Part shown: positions 44,845 through 55,722 of the stretch, in pieces
Layout of the letters: each line of letters starts with the position of its first letter
How positions within the stretch are numbered: position 1 is the first letter of the stretch
DNA from: Schistosoma mansoni
Lineage: Eukaryota; Platyhelminthes; Trematoda; Strigeidida; Schistosomatidae
Assembly: GCF_000237925.1 (NCBI RefSeq)
Contig: NC_031498.1
Location: forward strand, 28,540,963-28,604,962
DNA length: 64,000 nucleotides
Direction of reading: 5' to 3'
Position numbers and translations under genes: made by a program
The notes under the pieces: model-generated
The model's input: the letters and a program-made list of their open reading frames with translations, nothing else
The model's database searches: none
What the model was told of the DNA's origin: nothing

Positions 44845-45115
44845 AACAGAACACGGTCGGGAACAATCTCACTAAAACCTGACAACCATACAGTAAACAG
44901 TTAATTTGCAAACTATCAATCAATTGTCTCAATCTTGACCATTCCTTCTGCAAATATCAGTTCATCATCTCCGATTATTATTGTCCATGCATTTTCACAC
45001 CAATTGCGTTTCGTTTTCGTTCTTTCCTTATCGATCTTCTACCGAAATACATTCTCTTCCTGACCATCGTAATATGCTACTTATGTGGATATAAGTAACC
45101 CAAACCACAACGTGT
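44845..45115 (-). mobile_element. Repeat E copy
   Basis: Minus-strand unit running from 'agtgaacagaacacgg' to 'ctacttatgtggatataag' on plus. It faces the plus-strand E copy at 45515-45820, giving a wide inverted pair around 400 bp of unique DNA. Confidence 0.5.
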
Positions 45116-45514
45116 CAAACTTCTGATTGGATGATTACCTATACTGCTACTATGTTTAGTAGCGTTCCAGAATTTTCCGGAAACCAAAAGCCATCTAAAA
45201 TACCATAAATACCCTAGATTTTCTGTACATGAACGAACTTTTAAAGTAGAGCGTTTCTTCCATATTTTGCTCCTTTTCTTTTGTGTTCAAGTCACTGTGT
45301 AGATTAAGCCTGGGGATTACTAGTAGAGCTTAGGAACTGAATCTAGCATTCAATTAGAAGGCTTACTACATTGACGAAAATAAAAATCAGACAAATAAAT
45401 TGAAACTAGAGGGAATCATTTTGAAAGGGTACTTTATAACTTTGTGAAATAAAACTTTTATTATAACTAAAGTTTGTATATTATTTGTTGAATAAACTCT
45501 GTACTATTCATAGT

Positions 45515-45820
45515 GTGGTGTGGTCTACTTATATCCTCATAAGTAGTATATGATGATGGTCAGACATAGAATGTATTTTGGAAGAAGATCGATAAGGAAA
45601 GAACTGAAATCAAGCGCAATTGATAGGAAACTGCATAAACAATGAGATTAGAGAAGATGGATTGATATTTATAGAATGAACAGTGAAGATTGAGACCATT
45701 GATTGTTATTTTGCAAATTCACTGTTTTCTGTATGGTTATCAGAATTTAGTGAAATAGTCTGTAATTTGTGCCTAAATACATTCGATTGTCCCCACCCGT
45801 GTTCTTGTTCACTACTATAG
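45515..45820 (+). mobile_element. Repeat E copy
   Basis: High similarity to 34852-35154 along the whole unit, including the opening inverted pair CTACTTAT/ATAAGTAG and the end 'gtgttcttgttcacta'. No open frame. Confidence 0.6.
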
Positions 45821-46132
45821 GACTTAAAAAAAGGTATATTTAATAAGAATTCTATTAAATTATTCTTCTCAAACGTAATCAATATTATATAAAGTCCAGT
45901 TTTGTTTCCCCCCCTTAGAAACACTTAATTATCAAAAAAAAAAAAATTAAAATCAATTTACTTGGCACACTCTGATAAATTTATGTTAAGTGTATTTTGA
46001 TTATTAAAAAATTTTTTATTATTTATTTAATTATATAAACATAATTCATTTATATTTTGATAATGAACATGTGTTAATTTATATGTTAGATAACATGAGA
46101 AAAGCTAGTGATTTAATAGATTAATAAGAGAT

Positions 46133-46390
46133 TTTATAGTTGAAATCATGAGTCTATTGAAGTTAGACCACCATAGAAAACCTGGATGGACTGGATGGTC
46201 GTTTCATCACATTGTGGGACTCCTCAGTAGTACACATCCACGATCCCGCACTCGCGAGATTCAAACCCAGGATCTATCAGTCTCATGCGTGAGCGCTTAA
46301 CCTTTAGAACCATTGAGCCGGAATCCAACGGGATCGTGGATGCACATTGCTGAGGAGTCCCACAATAAGATGAAACGGTCGTTCAATCCT
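46133..46390 (-). repeat. SINE-B fold-back fragment
   Basis: The minus-strand 3' end, hammerhead arm (GAAAC-derived, 'tcgtttcatc' on plus) and body to the head region are joined to a short plus arm whose hammerhead has compensated stem I changes (46346-46387). Confidence 0.7.
46346..46387 (+). ncRNA. SINE-B hammerhead with re-paired stem I
   Basis: CTGAGGA and GAAA are intact. Stem I reads ATTG/CAAT instead of ACTG/CAGT, so both sides of one pair have changed together. The cleavage triplet is GTT, allowed by the NUH rule. Stem II is weaker (GTCC/AGAT). Confidence 0.45.
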
Positions 46391-46397
46391 TTCTGAT

Positions 46398-46812
46398 AAT
46401 AATAATCATATGCTCACTAGTGACTGGCTTCAAGATATATGCCCTGGAATTCTAGTGAGAAGCAGTGACCAGTGGAGTTCAACCAGGTCTGTTGTGAGAT
46501 ATCAACTCACTGAAGACGATTGGTGAACGGTTGCTCAAAATCGTGGATCGGCTGAAGTTAGACATTAACACCGTTGGATGCCGGCCGACTCAGTGATCTG
46601 TCGGTTAAGTGCTCTAGCGCGAGACTGACAGATCCTGAATTCGAATATCGCGAGACGGAATCGTGGATGCGCAGTGCTAAGGAGTCTCATACTAGGACGA
46701 GTTGTCTGTCCAGTGCTTCCAGGTTTTCCATGGTGGTCTAGCTTGAATTGACTCATGATTTCAACTATAAAATTACTAAAATGTCCACAAAAATCCCCTT
46801 CTGATAATAAGA
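46398..46812 (+). repeat. SINE-B, near full-length sense copy
   Basis: Full order from 'atcatatgctcactagtgac' to the terminal motif 'aaaaatccccttctgat'. The hammerhead reads CTAAGGA and GAGTT and is dead. Adjacent to 46133-46390, forming a compound structure. Confidence 0.8.
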
Positions 46813-47339
46813 GTTTAATAAGAATTTTGTGAATTTAGTTTATTCAAAGTAGTCTAGTACTTTTAGGTGTTCCATGAACTCAACTATTGAGTTCATATTA
46901 AAGTTTAGGATCCTTAAATATATTTAATATAAAGATACTTATATTTGTTTGATTAGATGATTATTATGTACCTGATACGATAAATAACTATATGTGTTTA
47001 GTTCAAGGTTACCAGTGTACACGTTAAAGAAAGAAGTCTTAAATTAAGATGGAACAGCTATGTTAAATGGTTTATGTTGGTAGTCGAGATATCTTGAACT
47101 TAACTTTTAGCTAGTTAGAATTTTTCAGCAAGGTAAACTAACGGAAGTGAGGTAACTGATTCTTCTAAGTCGATGCGAACTCGGATCGTCCAGTATCACA
47201 GTCTAAGGCATTATCACTGACCTACGTGAGATGTATTTTATTTACTTCGTTTTCAATGGTTCTGAAGATGATATCATCCTACATACCGACAGTTCATAAA
47301 GTAAGAACACTAACATCACTAATGGAAATAGTTTTTGGT
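46813..47339. other. Unique AT-rich DNA
   Basis: Nothing recognised. Confidence 0.45.
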
Positions 47340-47560
47340 CACACAGTATCATTAGTTGCTCGTAGCTAGAAATATAGACCACTGGGTATCAATTTAGTAG
47401 TCTAAACATTGACCTCAGGGACTGGGTTTGATTCATTCAGCCACAGTTACTAGTTATGGTGTAATTTCGGTCTCCAGGTACATTCAGAAGACAAGTTTCA
47501 AGGGGGAAAAACGCTGAATTCCATTGATAGCTACCGTCTAAATATAGATTCTGAATAAAA
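47340..47560 (+). repeat. Degenerate Sm-alpha SINE
   Basis: Weak sense order: A-box remnant near 'agtagtctaaacattgac', B-box-like 'gggtttgattcattcag', 'ggtacattcagaagacaag' and 'gctgaattccattgatag'. Confidence 0.4.
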
Positions 47561-47929
47561 TGTTGACAAAATTTTTGAGCCATAGTGAGTACAAAGTTTC
47601 ACGCTTTTTTCTTTGGAACAAATGAAATCAAACAAAACTTTCTGATTAATAATTAATTGGTTGAGTAAACAAGCCTTTTCCTAAATCATTATTAATAATT
47701 TGATTGGATATTGCATCGATTTTGGAATTAGTCTATCGAACTGCCTTGATAAATTGGTCAGTAATTAACTTATATATTCAGTCTTTCATTCACTTTTGAG
47801 TTGCTATACTGAATAATGTTAACAAAACAAATTTCTTTTATTGATTGGATGATTTTCCGTTATGAATTCAATGTTTATTCTAATCATTTGATTAAATAAA
47901 CACTCGCACAAGCAAGTGGCTATCAGGAC

Positions 47930-48095
47930 TCAGTGGTCGAGTGGATAACGCGATGGTGTTTGAAGCGAAAGGTACAGGGTTCGAGTCCTAGAGTGAATAC
48001 CAACTCTGACATGCAGGTACCTCCAGCTGACGAGTCCCAAATAGGACGGAAGGCTCATACTGGAATTCACCGCTAGGCCCTATCCATCTTTGCGC
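47930..48095 (+). repeat. Sm-alpha SINE, sense copy
   Basis: Very clear tRNA-like head: 'cagtggtcgagtggataacg' as A-box and 'gggttcgagtcctag' as B-box. The head resembles a tRNA-Ser 5' half ('ggtcgagtgg..aacgcgatgg'). The hammerhead has CTGACGA and GTCC/GGAC, but GGAAGG replaces GAAACG, so the core is broken. Confidence 0.8.
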
Positions 48096-48262
48096 TCGTT
48101 TTTTCTGTAATTATTAAGGGACCTTATATCTTGATTTATATGAGTAAATTTTTGATTTGAGAATGCATTAATTCCAAGTATTATATATACAACAATGTTT
48201 TTCATGAAGAGGCCTTACACTTCTGATTTGTTGTCATATTAGCTAACTATGACCCCAGTGTG

Positions 48263-48775
48263 CTGGAAAGCATACTTATATCCTCCCATTGTTATTTAGG
48301 ACTGCAATTGATCAGTCTCATGTTGGTATATGTGCATCCTGTGCGTATTGCCTCGACATTCAGTTGCCTGAAGTCACAAGCTTTGTAAGCAAAGATGGAT
48401 AGTGGCTAGCGGTGGAATCCAGGATGCGCATCCCGTTCCATTTGGGACTCGTCAGATGGATGTTCCTGCATCTCAGAGTTGATGTTCATTCTGAGTACTG
48501 ATAGCCACCTGAACAGGCGGGTGGGTTCGAGTCCCAGAGTGAACGTCAACTCGGAGATGCAGGTACATCCAGCTGACGAGTCCAGAATAGGAAGAAACGA
48601 GGGTCCTGGATTTCACTGCTAGACACTATCCATACTTGCTTACAAAGCTTGTGACTTCAGGCAACTGAATGTCGAGGCAATACGCACAGGATGCACATAT
48701 ACCAACATGAGACTGATCAATTGCAGTCCTAAATAACAATGGGAGGATATAAGTATGCAACACCAAGTGAATAAA
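48263..48775. repeat. Sm-alpha fold-back element, long inverted arms
   Basis: The left arm (48263-48500) is a minus-strand Sm-alpha tail and hammerhead. The right arm (about 48505-48775) is a plus-strand B-box, hammerhead and tail. Shared features such as 'gtcacaagctttgtaagc' and the 'ctgaatgtcgaggcaatac' segment show arms that match over some 200 bp. Both hammerheads are damaged (left GGAACGGGA, right GGAAGAAAC in stem II). Confidence 0.8.
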
Positions 48776-49157
48776 ACAATGAGTTAGCTTTTATCTTTAA
48801 CATACTGACAGATAAGTTTTCAGTACGAAGAAATAACTCAAAGGTTACCAGCTGCAAAAGTTCTAGTTAGAAACGGCAAGATTAATTTTTCGAAGAATAT
48901 CATTTGTAGTCTAATTTTTAGATTAAAGGTTTTTTAACAGACTTTCAGTTGAAACTAGGTGACCATATTCCATAGTAATATCTTTAGCCATTAGATATGG
49001 TTTAGGGTTCTTGGTTTGTATTTATTCTTCATCAGATCTGGTTATTATTATTGTTTATGGTCCGAAATAGATTTCTTAGACAAATAATTTTCATGATTAT
49101 GGAATATCGCAATGTAGTGAACGAGAAGAAAAATAGAGAAAATCGAATGTATTTGAA

Positions 49158-49388
49158 AGTTGAAATCATGAGTCGATTGAAGCTAGAACACCATGAAAAA
49201 CCTGGAAGCACTGAACGGCCGTTTCGTCCTAATATGCGACTCCTCAGCAGTGCGCATCCACGATCCCGCTCTCGCGAGATTCGAACCCACGACCTACCAG
49301 TCTCGAGCCAGAGCCCATGGTAGTCTAGCTTCAATCGACTCATGATTTCAACTTTGAAAAATACTGAAATCTCCACAAAACCCCTTCT
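49158..49388 (-). repeat. SINE-B insertion with a target duplication
   Basis: Flanked by the direct repeat 'gaatgtatttgaa' (49145-49157 and 49389-49401), which fixes the element ends at 'agttgaaatcatgag' and 'accccttct'. It contains a minus hammerhead arm with GAAAC and a complete stem I, the B-box region, and a short plus arm. It is a small fold-back unit that inserted as one piece. Confidence 0.85.
49207..49256 (-). ncRNA. SINE-B hammerhead, well preserved
   Basis: On the minus strand: GCACTG, CTGAGGA, GTCG-CATATTA-GGAC, GAAA, ACGGCCGT, triplet GTT, CAGTGC-type stem I (5' strand GCACTG pairs with CAGTGC). One mismatch lies in stem II, and C17 is changed to T. It is the best minus-strand SINE-B ribozyme here. 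Confidence 0.6.
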
Positions 49389-50093
49389 GAATGTATTTGA
49401 ATACAAAATTACAGAACATCATAGTAAAATCTAAGAATCATACATAGTAAATACTTCATTTGCAAAATGTTAATCAATCATCTCAGCCTTCATTATTCTT
49501 TTGTTTCCATACCAATCATTCTCTGCTCTCATTCTCTATTCTTCAATCTTCTTAACCTTCTGCTGCCAGACATTTCACTTTCGATTGATGATACATACTA
49601 CTTATATCTATCGATATCAGTAGCATACACCATTATAATACTTTCAAAACGAATCAATCAATCAATCAATCAACTAATCAGTTAAGCTAATATTCTAAAG
49701 AATTTTTACGTCATATCTATTCCTTTCCCCCCCCCCGTAATCTCACTTTCTATATCTATTATTTTGTCTTTCAAAACGTTAACTACATTTCTTAACTTTA
49801 TTTTTTTGTTTACCATGAATTGACATATGTCCATCATAATAGAAAGATAGTAGGCAACCATTCAGTGTATGTTTAAGTCTAGAAGAAAGTAAGAATGAAT
49901 AAATGAATTTTAGACGATAAAATAAAGATTTATCGTCTGTTAATCAAACAATAATAGTACATTAATACATATACATATGTATATGTAGACTTATGGGAAT
50001 ATCACATTTAACTGGTAATTATTATGGGTCTAAATGGTTATTGGAAGTTTTGGATGTCTTTTTTTCGTACAGAAGGAAATCAATACATTATTA

Positions 50094-50162
50094 CTATTAT
50101 TATTAGTAGTAGTAGTACTACTACTACTAGTAGTAGTAGTGGTAGTAGTAGTAGTAGTATTG
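50094..50162. repeat. Trinucleotide microsatellite with internal inversion
   Basis: ATT repeats pass to AGT repeats, then ACT, then AGT again. The AGT/ACT blocks form a perfect inverted repeat near 50106-50140. Confidence 0.9.
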
Positions 50163-50397
50163 TTCTTGTAACTTCCTGTTAAATTTAAGGTTTATGCAAA
50201 AAGGGTAATATTCATTGATTATTAAAATATGTATAATGAATAAAATAAATTAGTTTTATACTGAAATGAAGATTTAATAGAGTAGTTAGTAAAGCTTATT
50301 ACATTGTAAAGGTTATTGTAACCATAAAATAGACAAAATTGATGTTTCATAGAAACCGTAAAATCATTTGTAAATGATTGTCTTATAACTTATTTGC

Positions 50398-50890
50398 ATA
50401 GTTGAAAGCATGAGTCAACTGAAGCTAGACCACTAAGGAAAACCTGGAAGCACTGGAAGGTTGTTTCGTCCTATTGTGAGACCCTTTCTGATTATAATCA
50501 TATGCTCACTAGTAACTGACTTCAAGAGATAATTCCTGGAGTACTAGTGAGAAGCAGTGATCAGTGATGTTCAAACCACATCTGTTGTGAGATAGGAACT
50601 TACTGAAGATAATTGGTGAACGGTTGTTCAACTTCGTGGATCAGTTGAAGTTAGACATTAACACCGTTGGATGCCGGCCGGTTCAGTGGTCTAGTGGTTA
50701 AGCGATCGCACGCGAGACTGGTAGGTCCTGGGTTCGAATCTCACGAGGTGGGATAGTGGATGCGCGTTGCTGAGGAGTCCCACAATAGGATAAGTTGGCC
50801 TTCCAGTGCTCCTAGGTTTTCCATGGTTGTCTAGCTTCAACTGACTCATGATTTCAACTATATATAAAAATTACTAAAAAATCTTCACAA
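50398..50890 (+). repeat. SINE-B fold-back copy with unlike arms
   Basis: A short minus-strand left arm (50398-50490), with a GAAAC-type core, is fused to a complete sense unit. The unit has head 'catatgctcactagtaac', A-box-like 'gttcagtggtctagtgg', B-box 'gggttcgaatctcac', and a hammerhead with CTGAGGA but ATAAGTT instead of ACGAAAC. Confidence 0.8.
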
Positions 50891-51326
50891 ACAACCCTCA
50901 TACAATTTTTCCTTTAAAGTTAATCATCCAATAGAAACACATGATAAGATTATTATTTAAAACGGTTTATCTTTTTCTGTTGTTAATATTCAAGACTGAG
51001 TTTGATCAATCACCGTTGATATATGCATATATAATTCCCATGATTGAATGTTAAGTGATAGTGTCTCCAGTTAAACATTTATTAATTGGAGAAGAATATC
51101 TTGAGTTATGTGCACAGTTACAAAACAATCAGTCCAACGTTGATCATCAAACCACAAACGGATACTCTTTGCTTCTGTTTTGGAAACAAATTATGTTATG
51201 ATGAATAAATACTGAATATTAATAGCTTTATTCAATACGACAAACTGTATACAGTACAAGATTCTCAACACTAATTGTACAATCATGTAACAAATTTCTG
51301 TTTAACATTATTATATTTAAAGTCTA
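50891..51326. other. Unique AT-rich DNA
   Basis: Nothing recognised. Confidence 0.45.
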
Positions 51327-51712
51327 ACTAAACATCTGGGCTATCTGTTCCTGTCATCGAGATATTTCAACAAGTGTTCTAATTTTGTTTGTTCCAATAC
51401 ATCATTATGGCTATTCATCGCACAACCTGTTTAGGGGCGTTTCTGAAAAGTGTAAAAACTTTCGCTGTAAAGGTTACAGAAGGTCTAATCAGTGATATCT
51501 TGGTTGCTAGCAAGCAATATGCAGCCAGAAGAATATACATTATTCAGATGTCGATTGACTGGACTGTTAACTTCTAACTGGCGATCACTCAATATTTATT
51601 GTCAGGAAGGACGAAGAAGTAAGAAATGGGAACTTGTTTAAGTACTTTATGCTGAGAATTCTATATTGTACCAAAAATATAATATTGAATAAAGCCAATA
51701 ATAATAATAATA
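51327..51712 (+). mobile_element. Repeat D copy
   Basis: Full unit from 'taaacatctgggctatctg' to an (AAT)n tail preceded by 'aatattgaataaagcc'. The pre-tail AATAAA looks like a poly(A) signal followed by a retroelement tail. Confidence 0.7.
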
Positions 51713-52071
51713 AAAAGCTCATTTTTATAAATGTTTCCCTAAAGTCAGTATCTGATATCCATTTTCAATCACAAAAGTTTCCAATCAGTTTAGCTATTAC
51801 AACTATTTTCTCATCTATTAGAATAAATGATATACGAAATCTAGTAGATTCCCCTCTCGTCTTTTTTTAAATCAAAGGATAGACATGGAAGAAAATAGAC
51901 TAACACTTGTAGTGTTTTTGCTTGCATTTTCCCAGTATTCAACATCATAGTAATTTGTAATCTTTTTAAAATAGATTACCCGAACGTTTAAGTAGACTTC
52001 CAGAAAAGCTACTACTATTCAAAAAAATGGATCTGTTTCAATTAACCGTTTTATTTCATATGGTCTTTATA
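51713..52071. other. Unique AT-rich DNA
   Basis: Nothing recognised. Confidence 0.45.
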
Positions 52072-52266
52072 TATAGTTGAAATCATGAGTCAATTGAAGT
52101 TAGACCAGCATGGAAAACCTGGAAGCACTGGATGGCCGTTTCGTCTTATTGTGGGACTTCTCAGCAGCGCGCATCCACGATCGCACAATAGGACGAAACG
52201 GCTGTACACTGCTTCCAGGTTTTCCATGCCGGTCTAGCTTCAATTGACCCATGATTTCAACTATAT
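52072..52266. repeat. SINE-B minimal hairpin, two arms without body
   Basis: A nearly perfect palindrome of about 195 bp: minus 3' arm, a 25-30 bp centre, plus 3' arm. Both arms carry GAAAC. The left hammerhead reads CTGAGAA and the right one lacks its 5' half. The tRNA-like body is missing entirely. Confidence 0.85.
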
Positions 52267-52282
52267 AATATTTATTTATTTA

Positions 52283-52674
52283 TTACTATTATTATTAGCT
52301 TTATTCAATACTATATTTTTGGTACAATATAGAATCTTCAGCATAAAGTATTTCAACAAGTTTCCGTTTCTTACTTCTTCGTCGATCCTAACGACAAATA
52401 TTGAATGATCACCAGTTAGAAATAAGCAATCTAGTTAATCTACATCTGAATAATGTACATTCTTTTCACTGCATATTGCCTGCCAGCAACCACGATATCT
52501 CTGATTAGACCTTTTGTTACTTGTACAACGAGAGGTTGTACACTTTTCAGAAATGCACCTGAATAGGTTGTGTGATTAATAGCCATAATGATGTATTAAA
52601 ATAAACCATATTAGATAACTTGTTGAAATATCTAAATGACAAGAACAAGTAGCTTAGATGTTTAAGCAGGCCGC
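52283..52674 (-). mobile_element. Repeat D copy
   Basis: Minus-strand unit from tail ('tattactattattattag') to head ('tttaagcaggccgcc'). Confidence 0.7.
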
Positions 52675-52788
52675 CAGTTATTCCATCAGAATTATGATAC
52701 TTATTAATGTATGGCGAAATATCTGTATTTTTAATTGATTTAATATGTAAAAATGATTTCGTATAATAACATTAACATTTATTATTAT

Positions 52789-53457
52789 TTTATTTATTTA
52801 AACACATAAATATTGGTACAAGAGGGTACCAGATATATATATATATGCACCGCACAAAACTTATTTGATTTGTATGAGGGCTATGATACTGCCCAGATGC
52901 CCAAATTGAAGCAGGATAATATTAACAACCCAAACGTGCCCCCAAATGCCCTGGTACGACCGAGAGTGGGGAGAGTCCGCTCTCCCTCTCGAAATGCTCT
53001 CACATCGCCACGCGAATATATAGCCTCTGCCAGGGAAGTCCTACTCACTACCTTCTCGTGGCACTACTGTTGTTTACGAAATTGAGAGGATGAAAAGAGA
53101 ATGTCCGGCGCTTTAACTGGGTTGGTGGACACGGAAAGTTCACCTAGGGGAGTTGGAAAACCCTGATTCCAAACCAATGGTGCACATGGGCTCCAGAATC
53201 CTGAAGGAACAAATGGCGTATAAACCAATAGTTGGTCACTGGCTACCATGGGACTGCATCTCCTCATGATGCTCCACTGCCTTGTAGACTAGACCTTTAG
53301 GTCAAAGGCTCGGGGTGTGGCCCCTTAAGAAAACCATCTGCTTCAGTCTGGGCACCTGGGCAGTATCTTAGCCCTCACAAAAATCAAATGAGATTTGTGA
53401 GGCGCATATTTATCTGGTGCTTCGTTGTACCAATATTTATGTGTTTAAATAAATAAA
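52789..53457. mobile_element. 669-bp element with long terminal inverted repeats
   Basis: The left end (52789-52903) and right end (53349-53457) are inverted copies. The outer 30 or so bases match perfectly ('acacataaatattggtacaa' and its complement). The inner part matches with scattered differences up to 'cccagatgccca'. The centre (52904-53348) is richer in G+C than its surroundings and has no long open frame. It could be a MITE or a fold-back element. The flanks are ATTT-type simple sequence, so no clear target duplication can be read. I do not recognise the family. Confidence 0.7.
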
Positions 53458-53582
53458 TAAATTGGACAATTGATTGATACAATCCCTGAAAATAATTTCC
53501 AAATTGATTAACAATCTAGTGTTGAACTGAATGATTAGAAAACACACATTTATTACATCAGAATGAATTATTAGTCTGTTAT
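53458..53582. other. Unique AT-rich DNA
   Basis: Nothing recognised. Confidence 0.4.
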
Positions 53583-53620
53583 GTTACCTCGACGAGGGGT
53601 TACAGGCGTAAGTAAGTATG
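53583..53620 (+). mobile_element. TAAG-tailed element, tail-only remnant
   Basis: Only the last 35 or so bases of the family ('cgaggggttacaggcg' and 'taagtaag') are present, an extreme 5' truncation. Confidence 0.6.
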
Positions 53621-54842
53621 TTACTTTAGTTCTATTTATTGTAACGACCTTTATACAACTTACAAATTTTTCTATTGCAATGATATTTCCTGTTTGACCC
53701 ATAAAGGTTTTTTTTTCTTTTTTTTTAAGGAGAAAGGTTACCTGACTATTGTCTTTATTTGTATTATTATTATCACCACAATTCTAAGAGAATAAGAGTC
53801 GAGGGGGACGTGAGGAACTAAACAAAATTAAAGATGAAATAAGCATTAAGGGAGTTAGTAGACAGTAATAGAAAGAACTAGACGAAATAACATTTAGACT
53901 ATAAAGTTTTAACTAACCAATCAGTTAAACACACTCATACATACATACATATATACATAGGTCTATGGGTGTAAGTAAATGAATTCAACTAACTAGTTAT
54001 AGCCTCCAGGATGATTCCAAAGATAGGAAATAATGCTGGTGTGCTACCATGTTATTATTATTATTATTATTACTGGTAGTAATACTGGTTGTTTAGCTTA
54101 GTAGTAATATAAGTAATATAATTTGAAGCAATAATGTATTTATATTCCGTGTATAAGGGAGTTAACTAGTGTGAGCAGTTAAAAATCTTAAACGGAAATT
54201 ATAAAACATGCCTACAAAATCTAATGTGGGTCTATACTGTATCTATGTATGTATAGGTACATCACTGATTAACATACCTTCTATATGTACATACACATAC
54301 TTGATATAATCATTATCGACAGTATATATGTGATTCGGCCCCAATATTCAAGCAAAACTTATTTCCGATTAAGATATAACGGAACTATTTGTGAGGAAAA
54401 TATTCCTTATATATATACATATATATAGGAACACGTATACATGCTTACACAAAAGGAGTGCACTAACTTATATAAATTTATAATAATTAACTGTCATTTA
54501 TGGAACCCGGAACTAATGCCAAATATAAGACGAAGAATTTAGACAGTGGGCGACGTCTACATAGAACAAAACGTTTACATGCCATATTCTCGATAAGTTA
54601 ATCTTAGTCTAGTTGTGTGTGTGTGTTGTTTGTTTTTTCTCATGAAGTTTAAAATTTAAGAAAATCTATTCAATGAATATATCTTTAGAGAATTTATAGA
54701 TGAACTGAATGGAATACCGTAGAATTCAAACAGTATACGTGAAGTAGAAATGAAAATCTTTGTTTATTATCGAAATAGAACATATTTACTGAAGAAACAT
54801 TCAGGAAACTATTACATGTACGTTTAAAGAACAAGGGGTTGT
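53621..54842. other. Repeat-poor AT-rich stretch
   Basis: Contains poly-T runs, TTA repeats near 54050-54072, ATAC repeats near 53938-53958 and a short GT tract near 54617-54630. No recognised exon or transposon in about 1.2 kb. Confidence 0.45.
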
Positions 54843-54856
54843 ATGATATTGCCAAT

Positions 54857-55398
<542 letters not shown>

Positions 55399-55629
55399 AT
55401 GATATTGCCAATGATTCAAATTAATCAGTGATTTTAAAATGAAAATCTTCATAGTGATGATGAGTTAGAAATCAGATTATCGTTCAGTTTTTCAGTTTAT
55501 TTTTTAGGTAACATCTATTGTGTTATATCCTGGCGAAGACATGAGTGCGGATAACTCCTAGGACCTATTAATGGATGATTATCCTATATATATATTCTTA
55601 TTGTTTAACTATTGAGTAACTAGATTGTA

Positions 55630-55722
55630 GATCAGAAGGGGTTTTTGTTGATATTTCAGTATTTTCATAGTTGAAATCATGAGTTAATTGAAGCTAGACC
55701 ATCATGGAAAACCTGGAAGATT
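55630..55722 (-). repeat. SINE-B 3' fragment
   Basis: Minus-strand terminal motif ('cagaaggggtttttg') to 'aaaacctggaag', truncated before the hammerhead. Confidence 0.65.

Larger units (their letters stand above)
49115..49660 (-). mobile_element. Repeat E copy interrupted by SINE-B
   Basis: Minus-strand repeat E from 'gtagtgaacgagaag' to 'tacttatatctatcgatatc', interrupted at 49158-49388 by a SINE-B insertion. The two parts match the order of other E copies when the insertion is removed. Confidence 0.65.

Noticed and set aside
45885-45950. C-run and A-run near 45908 as a retroelement tail
   Set aside because: No identifiable element adjoins it. Simple low-complexity sequence is enough to explain it.
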